From the NCBI GenBank assembly GCA_016705235.1, contig JADIYP010000001.1, positions 496,001-560,000 of the forward strand: a stretch of DNA of 64,000 nt. The letters are read 5' to 3'. Each line of letters starts with the position of its first letter. Position 1 is the first letter of the stretch. Source of the stretch: Candidatus Leptovillus affinis. Lineage in GTDB: Bacteria > Chloroflexota > Anaerolineae > Promineifilales > Promineifilaceae. Of this stretch, positions 51,166 through 59,307 are shown in pieces. The position numbers and the translations under genes are program-made. The notes beneath the pieces were generated by a model. That model was not told the origin of the DNA. It did no database searches and was given only the letters and a program-made list of their open reading frames with translations.

Positions 51166-52920
51166 CTAATCATACCGCGCAAAAATGCGTTGGTACGCCG
51201 GACTGCGCGCCAGCAGGTCTTCGTGCGTGCCCTGATCCACGAGACGGCCGTTATTCAGCACCAAAATGTGATCCGCCCAGCGAATCTGGCTAAGGCGATG
51301 GGTGATCAGAAAGGTGGTGCGCTGGCTGCTGATGCGCTTCATCGCCCGCTGAATCTGGTCTTCCGTGGCGCTGTCGATGGCGCTGGTAGAATCGTCGAGG
51401 ATGAGAATGCGCGGGTCGGTAAGAAAGGCGCGGGCAATGGCGATGCGCTGCCGCTGCCCACCGGAAAGCGTGACGCCGCGTTCACCCACTTCCGTAAAAT
51501 AACCTTCGTTAAAGCCGGTGATGAAATCGTGGGCCTGGGCTTCGTGGGCGGCGTGTTCGATGTCGGCCTGGCTGGCTTCCGGGCAGCCAAAGGCGATGTT
51601 GTCGGCCAGGGTGCGGGAAAAGAGGAACACATCTTGCTCAATGGTGGAGATTTGCGAGCGCAAGGATTTCAGGTTCCAATCGCGCACGTTCACGCCATCA
51701 ACCAGGACACGGCCGTTATCCGCATCAAAAATTCGGTTAATCAGGCGCGTCAGCGTCGTCTTGCCGGAACCGGTCTGCCCTACAATCGCCACGGTTTGGC
51801 CCGCTTTGGCCGTGAAGCTGATTTTTTCCAGCACCGAACTGCCCTCATAGGCAAAACTCACCTCTTCAAAGACCACATCGCCGTGAATAAGTTGAGTAAG
51901 CCCGTCCTCGTTTTCATCCAGGTCCGTCTCGGTGTTTACAATTTCCAGAATGCGCCGGGCGCTGGCCACGCCCAACTGCACCAGATTAAACGAAAAAATC
52001 GAGACGAACGTCGGGAAACGCAGCACGCCAAATAAGCCCATGAAGGTAACAACCTGACCCAGCGTCAAGGCTCCCAAACGCCATAACCACATGGCATGAA
52101 GAAAGCCGAAGGCCAGGCAAATACTCAGGATCAACAGCGGCAAATACCAGGCCTGGATAATGCCTTGTTTGACAAAATACTCTTTGTAAAGGGCGGCGTT
52201 GGTGGTAAAGCGCTTGAGTTCCTCTATTTCTTGGGCGTTGCCTTTTACCACCTCAATGCCGCTGATAGATTCGGCCAGACCGGCGTTCATCACGCCAAAC
52301 TGATCACGCATGGCCTGGCTGACCGGATTCAGCCGCCGTGCATAATCGGACACGCTGACGGCGAACAGGAGCAGGTAAATGACCGGCACAAGCAAAAGCT
52401 GCGGTTCCAACCGGCCGATCAACACAATGGGCGCGACAATGCCCATAAACCCATCCACGATCAGCATGACGCCGGGGCTAAACATGATGTTCAGAGTGCG
52501 CACGTCGTTGGTGGCCCGGGCCATGATGTCGCCAATGCGCTGACGGCCGTGAAACGTCTGATCCTTCCCCAGCAGGCTCACATACAGCTCATCGCGGGTG
52601 TCGCGCTCCAGGCGCTGGGCAATAATCTCGTTGGCGTAATTGCGCCCCAGACCAAAAATACCCTGCGTCGCCGCCGTCAGAAAGGCGCTCCCGGCAATGA
52701 CGGCCAGCGCGCGCGCATCCCAGGTAGCCGACGTAATCAGATCGAACCCTTTGCCGATGATGACCTGGATATAACTGTAGGCGAAATTATTGAAAACGGC
52801 CGTTACCAACACCGCCACCGGCAGCCACGGATACCGCCACAAATGCGAATTAATCCAGCGCACCGGTCCCCGGCGGTTATATTCATACTCATTTTCCAGG
52901 CGAAATTCTCGTTTGCTCAT
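51166..52920 (-). CDS. ABC exporter half (degenerate-site subunit)
   Basis: The protein has 584 residues: six-TM domain then an ATPase with Walker A 'GQTGSGKTT', a canonical signature 'LSGGQ', and Walker B 'ILILDDSTSAID' in which the catalytic Glu is Asp. This is the expected complement of the subunit at 47931-49778: together they give one consensus and one degenerate ATP site. It is the first gene of the minus-strand row and precedes the MFS gene. Confidence 0.93.
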   Translation of the reverse strand: MSKREFRLENEYEYNRRGPVRWINSHLWRYPWLPVAVLVTAVFNNFAYSYIQVIIGKGFDLITSATWDARALAVIAGSAFLTAATQGIFGLGRNYANEIIAQRLERDTRDELYVSLLGKDQTFHGRQRIGDIMARATNDVRTLNIMFSPGVMLIVDGFMGIVAPIVLIGRLEPQLLLVPVIYLLLFAVSVSDYARRLNPVSQAMRDQFGVMNAGLAESISGIEVVKGNAQEIEELKRFTTNAALYKEYFVKQGIIQAWYLPLLILSICLAFGFLHAMWLWRLGALTLGQVVTFMGLFGVLRFPTFVSIFSFNLVQLGVASARRILEIVNTETDLDENEDGLTQLIHGDVVFEEVSFAYEGSSVLEKISFTAKAGQTVAIVGQTGSGKTTLTRLINRIFDADNGRVLVDGVNVRDWNLKSLRSQISTIEQDVFLFSRTLADNIAFGCPEASQADIEHAAHEAQAHDFITGFNEGYFTEVGERGVTLSGGQRQRIAIARAFLTDPRILILDDSTSAIDSATEDQIQRAMKRISSQRTTFLITHRLSQIRWADHILVLNNGRLVDQGTHEDLLARSPAYQRIFARYD

Positions 52921-53084
52921 AGCTTTAATCTAATCGTCCACGCCCATCACAGCGGCACGTCATTCGATGATTATCTAACAAGCCCTCATTATACCTCTGT
53001 TTTGCTGATCAACAGGCTGGCTTCTATGTTAGAATGAAACATCTTAGCAAGTTCGTCGTTCACCACAAAACAGGAGTGAGTGTC

Positions 53085-55349
53085 GTGTCCCACGTTTCCC
53101 ACAAGCTCTCCAATTCCCTCGAAGGCGCATTGGCCGGCGGCGGCGATCCCGCCACCTCTCCTCTGTATGTGTTTGGCCCCTTTCTAAAGCTCATCGTCAT
53201 CGCCGGCGTCGCCCAAGTCACCTTTGGCGCCAGCTTGTGGCTGGTTGTGTTCACCATTCTCGTAGTGTCGGCCATGTATCGCCAGGTCATGCGCTGGGTC
53301 ACAGACGGCAGCGGCGGCAGCGGCCTGAGCGAAGAGGAATTTGGCAGTTGGGCGGTCAAGCTCAATGCCAGCATCACCTTCATCGAATACACGCTGACGT
53401 TCCTGGTCAGCATGGCGGCCTTAGTCACCTTCATCGCCGACCGCTTCCCGCTCCTCAACGAGCGATTGTGGCTGTGGCAGTACCGCACATTTTTAGCCAT
53501 TGGCCTGAGCGTGTTCACCGGCTGGCTGGTGAATCGTGGCCCCAAAATGGCGGCCCGCTTTTTCGGCCCGGCGACAGCGGCCGTGCTGCTGCTGCTCTGG
53601 CTGATGGTAGGAGCGACGCTCTGGCAGCGCGGACTGCAACTGCCAGATTTTAACCTGAACGCTTTCCGGCCTGATTATTTGGCTTTCACCCTGGGGGGAT
53701 ATGCGCGCATCCTGGCAGTTATGACGGGCATTGAGATTTTTGCCAATTTAGTGGCCGCCTACGACGGCACGCCGGGCGAGAAAAGCAGCAAAGCGTTTGG
53801 CAGCCTGATCATTGTGATGGGGACAACGGCCGTTACCATGCTCATCGTCGGCCCGGCCATCTACGCCCTGTCAGACCCCACCCACCCGGATGTTTCCGTC
53901 TTCACTCAGGCCATGGACGGCCTGCTGCCCGCGCCGCTGCCCTGGATCGGAACCTTGATTGGCGTGGCGGTGCTGCTGTCGGCGTCGGCGGCCAGCGCCC
54001 AGGGGCTGCAAAATCTGGCCGCCGGTCTAAAGCTGCGTCATTACGTGCCGATCGTCATCGGCCACACCAACCGCTTCGGCGTCGCCGCCATGCCTGTGTG
54101 GATCGAAATCGGGCTGGTGGCGTTTTGTTTCCTCATCTTCGGCGCAGAAGAAGAAATTTACCTGGCCATTTATGCGGCCGGCGTGTTTATTTTGCTCAGC
54201 ATGACCGGCTGGGCGGCGGCCAAACGGCTGCTGCGCGGGCTGCAAACAGAGCCGTCCTGGGGGCAGTGGGCGTCGTTGGGCGGCACGGCCGTTGCCGCCA
54301 GCCTCACCACCCTGGCCACAGGCATCATCTTCTTCGAGCGCTTCCGTGAAGGCGCCTGGACCTACTTCCTTTTCCTCCCCATTCTCTACGCCATCTTCAC
54401 CTTTTTCCGCCATCGTCTGGGCGATCCCACGCCCCAAGAAGAACGCCTGGGCCGGCTGCAAGCCGAACGCCGCTACCTGCCCGGCTATATCGCCGCTCCC
54501 CACCACTCCCGCCCCATCCAACTGCAAAAAATCCTCGTCCCGCTCGATGGCTCCGATCTGGCCGAAGAAGCGCTGTCGGTTGCCCAATCTCTCGCCGGGA
54601 CGTTCCAGGCGGAACTAACCCTGATGACCACGCTGGCGGAATCATCCCGGCACAGCGGCCACGCCGTTTTCCAACAGGACACCGACCCGGCGCACTATCT
54701 GGCGCAAACCGCCGCCCAGCTCGCCGGTTTGGGGCTGTCGCTGCGCACGATGACGACCCAAGGCCCGGTTATCACGGCCATCGATCAGGCGGCGCAAGAA
54801 GAGGATTTGATTGTGATGAGTACCAACGGCCGTTCCGGACTCAAACGCCTCTTCATTGGCAGCGTCGCCAGCGGGGTCATTCAACTGTGCGATACGCCCG
54901 TCTTGCTCCTGCGCCCCACCGGCGACTGGCGCAGCCGGGGCACCAGCTTCCAGCGGCTGCTGGTGGCCCTGGACGGCTCCGAAAACGCCGAGCGCATCCT
55001 GCCCTATGTTCGCCTGCTGGCGCAAAAATATGGCAGCGATGTCCTGCTGCTCACCGTGCCTGTGGGCATCATCTCCGAAAACTACCTGAATCATTTGCGT
55101 GACTATCTGGAAAAGGTGGCCAATGCCCTGCAACTGGTTGGCGTGCCGGCGCGCACGCAATTAACAGACTATGGCGGACCGGCGCGCACCATCGTGCGCG
55201 TCTGCCAGACGGAAATGGCCGACCTGATTATGCTGGCGACGCACGGCCGTGGCGGTTTTGACCGGTTGATGGTGGGCAGCGTGGCCGACCGGGTCATCCA
55301 ACAGATGCCCTGCCCGGTATTTCTGGCGCCGATTCATACGGCCGGGTGA
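53085..55349 (+). CDS. APC-type permease fused to two UspA domains
   Basis: The protein has about 754 residues. The first 450 or so contain about twelve TM helices of the amino acid/polyamine permease type ('LEGALAGGGDPATSPLYVFGP' at the start). Two universal-stress domains follow: 'ILVPLDGSDLAEEAL' with 'VMSTNGRSGLKRLFIGSVA', and 'LLVALDGSENAERIL' with 'ATHGRGGFDRLMVGSVA', both with the G-x-S/G ATP-binding loop. ATP or nucleotides may gate the transporter. The start is uncertain: ATG 53034 lacks a ribosome site; GTG 53085 has AGGAG at 53072-53076 and sits after a TTGCTG-17-TATGTT promoter. Confidence 0.85.
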   Translation: MSHVSHKLSNSLEGALAGGGDPATSPLYVFGPFLKLIVIAGVAQVTFGASLWLVVFTILVVSAMYRQVMRWVTDGSGGSGLSEEEFGSWAVKLNASITFIEYTLTFLVSMAALVTFIADRFPLLNERLWLWQYRTFLAIGLSVFTGWLVNRGPKMAARFFGPATAAVLLLLWLMVGATLWQRGLQLPDFNLNAFRPDYLAFTLGGYARILAVMTGIEIFANLVAAYDGTPGEKSSKAFGSLIIVMGTTAVTMLIVGPAIYALSDPTHPDVSVFTQAMDGLLPAPLPWIGTLIGVAVLLSASAASAQGLQNLAAGLKLRHYVPIVIGHTNRFGVAAMPVWIEIGLVAFCFLIFGAEEEIYLAIYAAGVFILLSMTGWAAAKRLLRGLQTEPSWGQWASLGGTAVAASLTTLATGIIFFERFREGAWTYFLFLPILYAIFTFFRHRLGDPTPQEERLGRLQAERRYLPGYIAAPHHSRPIQLQKILVPLDGSDLAEEALSVAQSLAGTFQAELTLMTTLAESSRHSGHAVFQQDTDPAHYLAQTAAQLAGLGLSLRTMTTQGPVITAIDQAAQEEDLIVMSTNGRSGLKRLFIGSVASGVIQLCDTPVLLLRPTGDWRSRGTSFQRLLVALDGSENAERILPYVRLLAQKYGSDVLLLTVPVGIISENYLNHLRDYLEKVANALQLVGVPARTQLTDYGGPARTIVRVCQTEMADLIMLATHGRGGFDRLMVGSVADRVIQQMPCPVFLAPIHTAG

Positions 55350-55372
55350 TAGATACTGGGGGGTTATCGGCA

Positions 55373-55405
55373 AGATTGGTCCAATCTCTGAGATTGGACC
55401 AATCT
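55373..55405. terminator. Double palindrome hairpin between convergent genes
   Basis: AGATTGGTCCAATCT, then CTG, then AGATTGGACCAATCT. Each half is a palindrome on its own and the halves pair with each other. Likely a bidirectional terminator or REP-like element. Confidence 0.65.
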
Positions 55406-55419
55406 ATTCGGACCTTTCA

Positions 55420-56580
55420 TCAACGAAACTGCGGCAGCAACTCGGCCAGGGCGGCGACCAGCGCATCCACATCTGACCGGGTGTTGTACCCCTGGATAGA
55501 CACGCGGATGAATTGACGGCCGTTCCAAGCCACCACCGGCGCTTCCACCCGATATTCCGCATACAACCGGCGTTTTAATTCTTTGGCGTCTAGCTGCGGC
55601 AGCGGCGCGGCCACCATCTGCCCAAAGAAATCGGGCGAGGCTGGGTAAATGGGTGGCAAATGGGTCAGTTCGGTGAGGCGGCCCAGAGTTTCGACGGCCA
55701 ATTCGTGACATTGTTGGCGCACGGCCGTCCAGTCATGTATCGCCATAAAATCCAACGCCACCGGCACGGACAGCGCCGCCGCCGGGTCTTTGGTTCCCCA
55801 CCACTGGAAATAATCCAAAAAATCCGAGCCGAAAGAAAAATCTCGATTCGGACCCCAGCCCCAACTAACAATCAGCGGCTCCAACAGCGGCTGCGCTTCT
55901 GGGCGCGCATACAAAAAGCCCGCCCCTTTGGCGCTCATCATCCATTTGTGACAGTTGCCGGTGTAAAAATCAGCGCCCAGCGCCGGCAAATCCAGGTCAA
56001 TCTGCCCCGGCGCGTGCGCCCCATCGATCAACGTCAGAATGCCCGCCTGCCGGGCGCGGGCGCAAATCGCTTCCACCGGCAGGCGCAGCGCCGTCGGCGA
56101 AGTGATGTGGCTCAGATAAATCACCTTTGTGCGCGGCGTGACCCCCTGCCAGAACTGGGCTACCATCTCATCGGCGGAGGAAACGGGCAGCGTAATGGGT
56201 TGATGGCGGTAAATGGCCCCGGTTTGCCCGCAGGCAAACACCCAGGCATTGTCGCAAGCGCCATACTCGTGGTCGGTGGTTAAAATTTCGTCGCCCGGCC
56301 CCAGCTTTAACGATCGCGCCACCACATTCACGCCAAAGGTGGCATTGGGCACATAAACCAGATCATCGGCGGCGGCGTGCAGATATGCCGCCAGCCGCTC
56401 GCGGGCAGCGGCAAAGTAACCGGGCATATCGGTGGCGATAAATTGCACCGGCTGGGCTTCCAGCAGGCGCTGCCATTCCTGGTAAGCGGCAAAAACTGGC
56501 CGGGGCGTGGCCCCAAAAGAGCCGTGATTCAAAAAAACGATGTCAGGATTGAGCAGAAATTGGTCGCGTAATTTGTTCAT
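55420..56580 (-). CDS. Class V aminotransferase family protein (isopenicillin-N epimerase-like)
   Basis: The protein has about 386 residues. 'FLNHGSFGATPRPV' at the start, Asp186 in 'LIDGAHAPG' and the PLP Lys212 in 'GNCHKWMMSAKG' are typical of the isopenicillin-N epimerase/cysteine desulfurase-like group. The enzyme could be a desulfurase, lyase or epimerase; substrate residues cannot be read with certainty. The ATG at 56580 avoids a 24-residue extension into the repeat downstream. Confidence 0.87.
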   Translation of the reverse strand: MNKLRDQFLLNPDIVFLNHGSFGATPRPVFAAYQEWQRLLEAQPVQFIATDMPGYFAAARERLAAYLHAAADDLVYVPNATFGVNVVARSLKLGPGDEILTTDHEYGACDNAWVFACGQTGAIYRHQPITLPVSSADEMVAQFWQGVTPRTKVIYLSHITSPTALRLPVEAICARARQAGILTLIDGAHAPGQIDLDLPALGADFYTGNCHKWMMSAKGAGFLYARPEAQPLLEPLIVSWGWGPNRDFSFGSDFLDYFQWWGTKDPAAALSVPVALDFMAIHDWTAVRQQCHELAVETLGRLTELTHLPPIYPASPDFFGQMVAAPLPQLDAKELKRRLYAEYRVEAPVVAWNGRQFIRVSIQGYNTRSDVDALVAALAELLPQFR

Positions 56581-56629
56581 AGCGTGTTGAAGGGAAAATT
56601 TACTGTCACTGTTCAGGTCTATCTGGCAA

Positions 56630-56687
56630 GACCCCAAGGGTTTGGTACCCAACTAATCCAAATTTTCAGGAGCAAGCCCTTGGGGTC
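56630..56687 (+). repeat. CCCCAAGGGTTT-family single unit
   Basis: GACCCCAAGGGTTTGGTACCC and GAGCAAGCCCTTGGGGTC; the left flank CTGTTCAGGTCTATCTGGCAA is shared with the units at 15345, 37348 and 47097. Confidence 0.85.
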
Positions 56688-56721
56688 TGTTGTTACAATT
56701 TGCGGGAGAGGGATGAGGTGG

Positions 56722-57477
56722 TCAGGCAAGATAACCATCTAAAAACGCCTGAATGGCTTGAAGGTATTCCGGGTAGCCGGAAACATCGTTGTGACCGGCG
56801 TCGGGGATGATGTGCATGGTTTTGGGCGCGGTGAGGGCGGCAAAGATGCGCTGCCCGTGGCTGAGGGCGACGAGGGTGTCGGCCTGGCCATGGATGACGA
56901 GGGTGGGACAGGTAACGGCCGTTACCCGTTTTTCCGATTCGTACAGGCGCGGGAACATGGCGTCCGGCAGCCAGGGCGTTATCGTCATGGCGATTTCCCG
57001 CATGGACGCAAAAGCGCTGTCTAAAATCAAGGCCGCCGGAGGCGTCTGGGCGGCGATGTGAATGGCAACGGCCGTACCCAACGATTTGCCCAAAATCACG
57101 GCCGGCACATTTTCCTGCGCGGCGCGCTGCTGCGCCCACGCCCAGGCGCTCTCGCCATCCAGATACAACCCTTCCTCAGACGGCCGTCCGGCGCTTTGCC
57201 CATACCCGCGATAATCAAAAAGCAGCACGCTGCAACCAGCGGCCACAAAAGGCGGCACGGCCGGCACCCAATCGCGAATATCTCCGGCATTGCCGTGGCA
57301 GTACAGCAGCAAACAGCGCGGCGCGGCCGCCGGTAAATACCAGGCCGACAACGCCAGTTTATCGGCCGTGGTCAGGGTAACAGCTTCATAAGCCAGCCCT
57401 AAATCCGCCGGTGTCAACTCGGCGTCAGCCGCCGTCGCTTCTGGTCGGTATACAAATTGATTGATCAGTCTTAACAT
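56722..57477 (-). CDS. Alpha/beta hydrolase (BEM46/Bta-like)
   Basis: The protein has 251 residues. 'LLYCHGNAGDIRDW' (oxyanion region), nucleophile Ser in 'ILGKSLGTAVAI', Asp in 'HGQADTLV' and His in 'PDAGHNDVSG' give a full triad. The N-terminal 'LINQFVYRPEA' suggests a short membrane-associated helix, as in BEM46-like proteins. Substrate unknown. Confidence 0.88.
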   Translation of the reverse strand: MLRLINQFVYRPEATAADAELTPADLGLAYEAVTLTTADKLALSAWYLPAAAPRCLLLYCHGNAGDIRDWVPAVPPFVAAGCSVLLFDYRGYGQSAGRPSEEGLYLDGESAWAWAQQRAAQENVPAVILGKSLGTAVAIHIAAQTPPAALILDSAFASMREIAMTITPWLPDAMFPRLYESEKRVTAVTCPTLVIHGQADTLVALSHGQRIFAALTAPKTMHIIPDAGHNDVSGYPEYLQAIQAFLDGYLA

Positions 57478-57507
57478 ACTCTTCCACTAAATTTGCTAGA
57501 AGCAACA

Positions 57508-57566
57508 AACCCTAAGGGTTTGCTCCCGAGATGGCGGACCTTTGGGGCTTAAAACCCTTAGGGTTT
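57508..57566. repeat. CCCTAAGGGTTT variant inverted repeat
   Basis: AACCCTAAGGGTTT at the left pairs with AAACCCTTAGGGTT at the right. The tail is T-rich on the plus strand. Confidence 0.75.
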
Positions 57567-57585
57567 TTGTTACCATGTTCCCATC

Positions 57586-58299
57586 TCAGCCAAATAACAG
57601 GCTGGCTCCCAATACGACCAACACGACCAGGACAATGCGTCTGAACCGCTCCGGGTTCAGGTGGTTGTCCAGCCGCAGCCCAACAAACAAAGCCAGCAAT
57701 ATAGCCGGCAAGGCAATGAGGAAATTTTGCCACACCGCTGGCGAAAAATTACCGCTCAGGGCATGGACGGCAATCACCGTGTAACTGCTGACAACAAAAA
57801 AACCTTGCAGATTACTTTTAAATTCCGCTGGCGGCCATTGGCGACAATTGCCGTAGATGATCACCGGCGGGCCACTGATATTGTAAGCGCCGCCCAACAC
57901 GCCCGCAACAAAACCGAAACCGTAGCCCCACGCCTGATGCGCCAGACGCGGCAAGCGCAGACCAGACAAAGCGTACAAGGCATACAGGAGGATGAGGAGA
58001 CCGAGAACGGCCGTGATCACCCCCACATCCACCCGCCGCAGCAGCAGCACGCCCACCGGAATGCCCAGCAGCGACGCCGCTACCAGCCGCGTCACGGCGC
58101 GAATGTTTAAATCCGCCCGGTAATGCAGCAGCAGTAGCAATTCGGCCACGCCGCCAATCAGCGCCACCAACGGGCTGGCTACCTGAATATCCAACGCCAG
58201 CACCAGCAGCGGCATAGACACCAACGCCAACCCAAAACCGGTGACGGCCTGAACAAAAATAGCGACGAAGACGATGATAAAGACGAGTATGGGCATCAT
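57586..58299 (-). CDS. TauE/SafE-like anion permease
   Basis: The protein has 237 residues and seven to eight TM helices. 'QAVTGFGLALVSMPLL' and 'GGAYNISGPPVIIYG' are the two conserved repeats of TauE/SafE carriers that move sulfite, sulfoacetate or similar anions. Two Met codons, 58299 or 58296, can start it. Confidence 0.9.
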   Translation of the reverse strand: MMPILVFIIVFVAIFVQAVTGFGLALVSMPLLVLALDIQVASPLVALIGGVAELLLLLHYRADLNIRAVTRLVAASLLGIPVGVLLLRRVDVGVITAVLGLLILLYALYALSGLRLPRLAHQAWGYGFGFVAGVLGGAYNISGPPVIIYGNCRQWPPAEFKSNLQGFFVVSSYTVIAVHALSGNFSPAVWQNFLIALPAILLALFVGLRLDNHLNPERFRRIVLVVLVVLGASLLFG

Positions 58300-58328
58300 G
58301 GGCGCGTGGGCCGTGGTTCAGATACGGC

Positions 58329-59102
58329 TTACGGCAAATTCACCGGGATTTCTTGAGACAACGTGTGCCATGTCCCGCTGCCGCCCCGGCAGGCTTCCGG
58401 CGAATCGAAGCAAATGACCAGGCGCAGGGTGTAGCTGCCGGATTCCGGCAGTTTGATGTTATCGTCCCACGAGAGGCCGCCCGGCGGGATGACATCGTTA
58501 TTGCCGCCCCAACTGTTTTGGTACCATTCGCGCCGATCGACGCCATTTTTGCGGGGCATGACACCCAGCAAGTTGAAGGGAACGGCGTTTCCGGTGGAAT
58601 TGGCGACGGTGAATTCAAACCATATCTGGCCGCCAACCGTGAGCTGCGCCCGTGGTTGCAGCGCAAAATGCGCCCCGCTCAGGCCGTTTATGGTGACTGG
58701 CTGCGGGCCGGATGGCGTGGGCACAGGCGTGTTGGTGGGCGGGACCGGGGTGTTGGTGGGCAAGATCACCACCGGCGCGGAGGTGTTGGTGGGCAGGGGT
58801 GTTTCGGTGGGCACGGCCGTGTCTGTGGCCAGGGGTGTTTCGGTGGGGGTAACAGTTGGCGGCGGGGTGGCCGATGGTGGCAGAACCACGGCCGTGGGTA
58901 AGCTGGTGGCTGTAGGGAGCGTGTCTGGCACGGCCGTTGTCGCTGTCGGCGCCGCGGCGATCATGGTAGCCGTGGGTACCGGGGCCGCCGGTTCCGTATC
59001 GGCATTCAAACCCTGAAACACCAACCACATGCCGCCCATCAACAAAACAACAGCCAGCACGGCCATGCCAACCAATAATATATTTGCAGTCCGTTTATCC
59101 AT
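58329..59102 (-). CDS. Membrane-anchored protein with long Thr/Pro linker and C-terminal beta domain
   Basis: The protein has 257 residues. One TM helix near the start ('ILLVGMAVLAVVLLMGGMWL') is followed by about 110 residues of 'PTNTPVP'-type linker. A compact beta-sandwich domain ('GQIWFEFTVANSTGNAVPF', 'SYTLRLVICFDS') then follows, with two Cys that may pair. It probably displays the domain outside the cell wall. ATG 59102 is used because the longer frame runs into repeats. Confidence 0.75.
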   Translation of the reverse strand: MDKRTANILLVGMAVLAVVLLMGGMWLVFQGLNADTEPAAPVPTATMIAAAPTATTAVPDTLPTATSLPTAVVLPPSATPPPTVTPTETPLATDTAVPTETPLPTNTSAPVVILPTNTPVPPTNTPVPTPSGPQPVTINGLSGAHFALQPRAQLTVGGQIWFEFTVANSTGNAVPFNLLGVMPRKNGVDRREWYQNSWGGNNDVIPPGGLSWDDNIKLPESGSYTLRLVICFDSPEACRGGSGTWHTLSQEIPVNLP

Positions 59103-59133
59103 TAATCTCCAATCTCCACTCTGTTCACTTGAA

Positions 59134-59190
59134 GACCCTAAGGGTTTGCCTCGCTTGTCGCAAAGCACTCCAGGTCAAACCCGTAGGGTC
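59134..59190. repeat. CCCTAAGGGTTT variant inverted repeat
   Basis: GACCCTAAGGGTTTG and AAACCCGTAGGGTC. Its right end coincides with the CTAG of the 109-bp element, the same arrangement as at 2288/2289. Confidence 0.7.
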
Positions 59191-59298
59191 TAGCAGTCTG
59201 TCGGAAAACCTCTTTTTGTAGCCGGGGTATCCTTACCCCGCCTCTGGAAGACGCGGTAAGAAACCGCGGCTACGGGTACTTTTCCGACAAACGGCTAG
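59190..59298 (+). repeat. 109-bp cruciform-forming element, copy 5
   Basis: Full-length; the right end reads AAACGGCTAG instead of AAACTGCTAG. The internal hairpins are conserved. Confidence 0.88.
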
Positions 59299-59307
59299 AT
59301 AGATACC

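Noticed and set aside
53034..53084. ATG 53034 as start of the permease-Usp gene
   Set aside because: No ribosome site, and it lies at or before the likely transcription start; GTG 53085 has AGGAG eight bases away. Not excluded.
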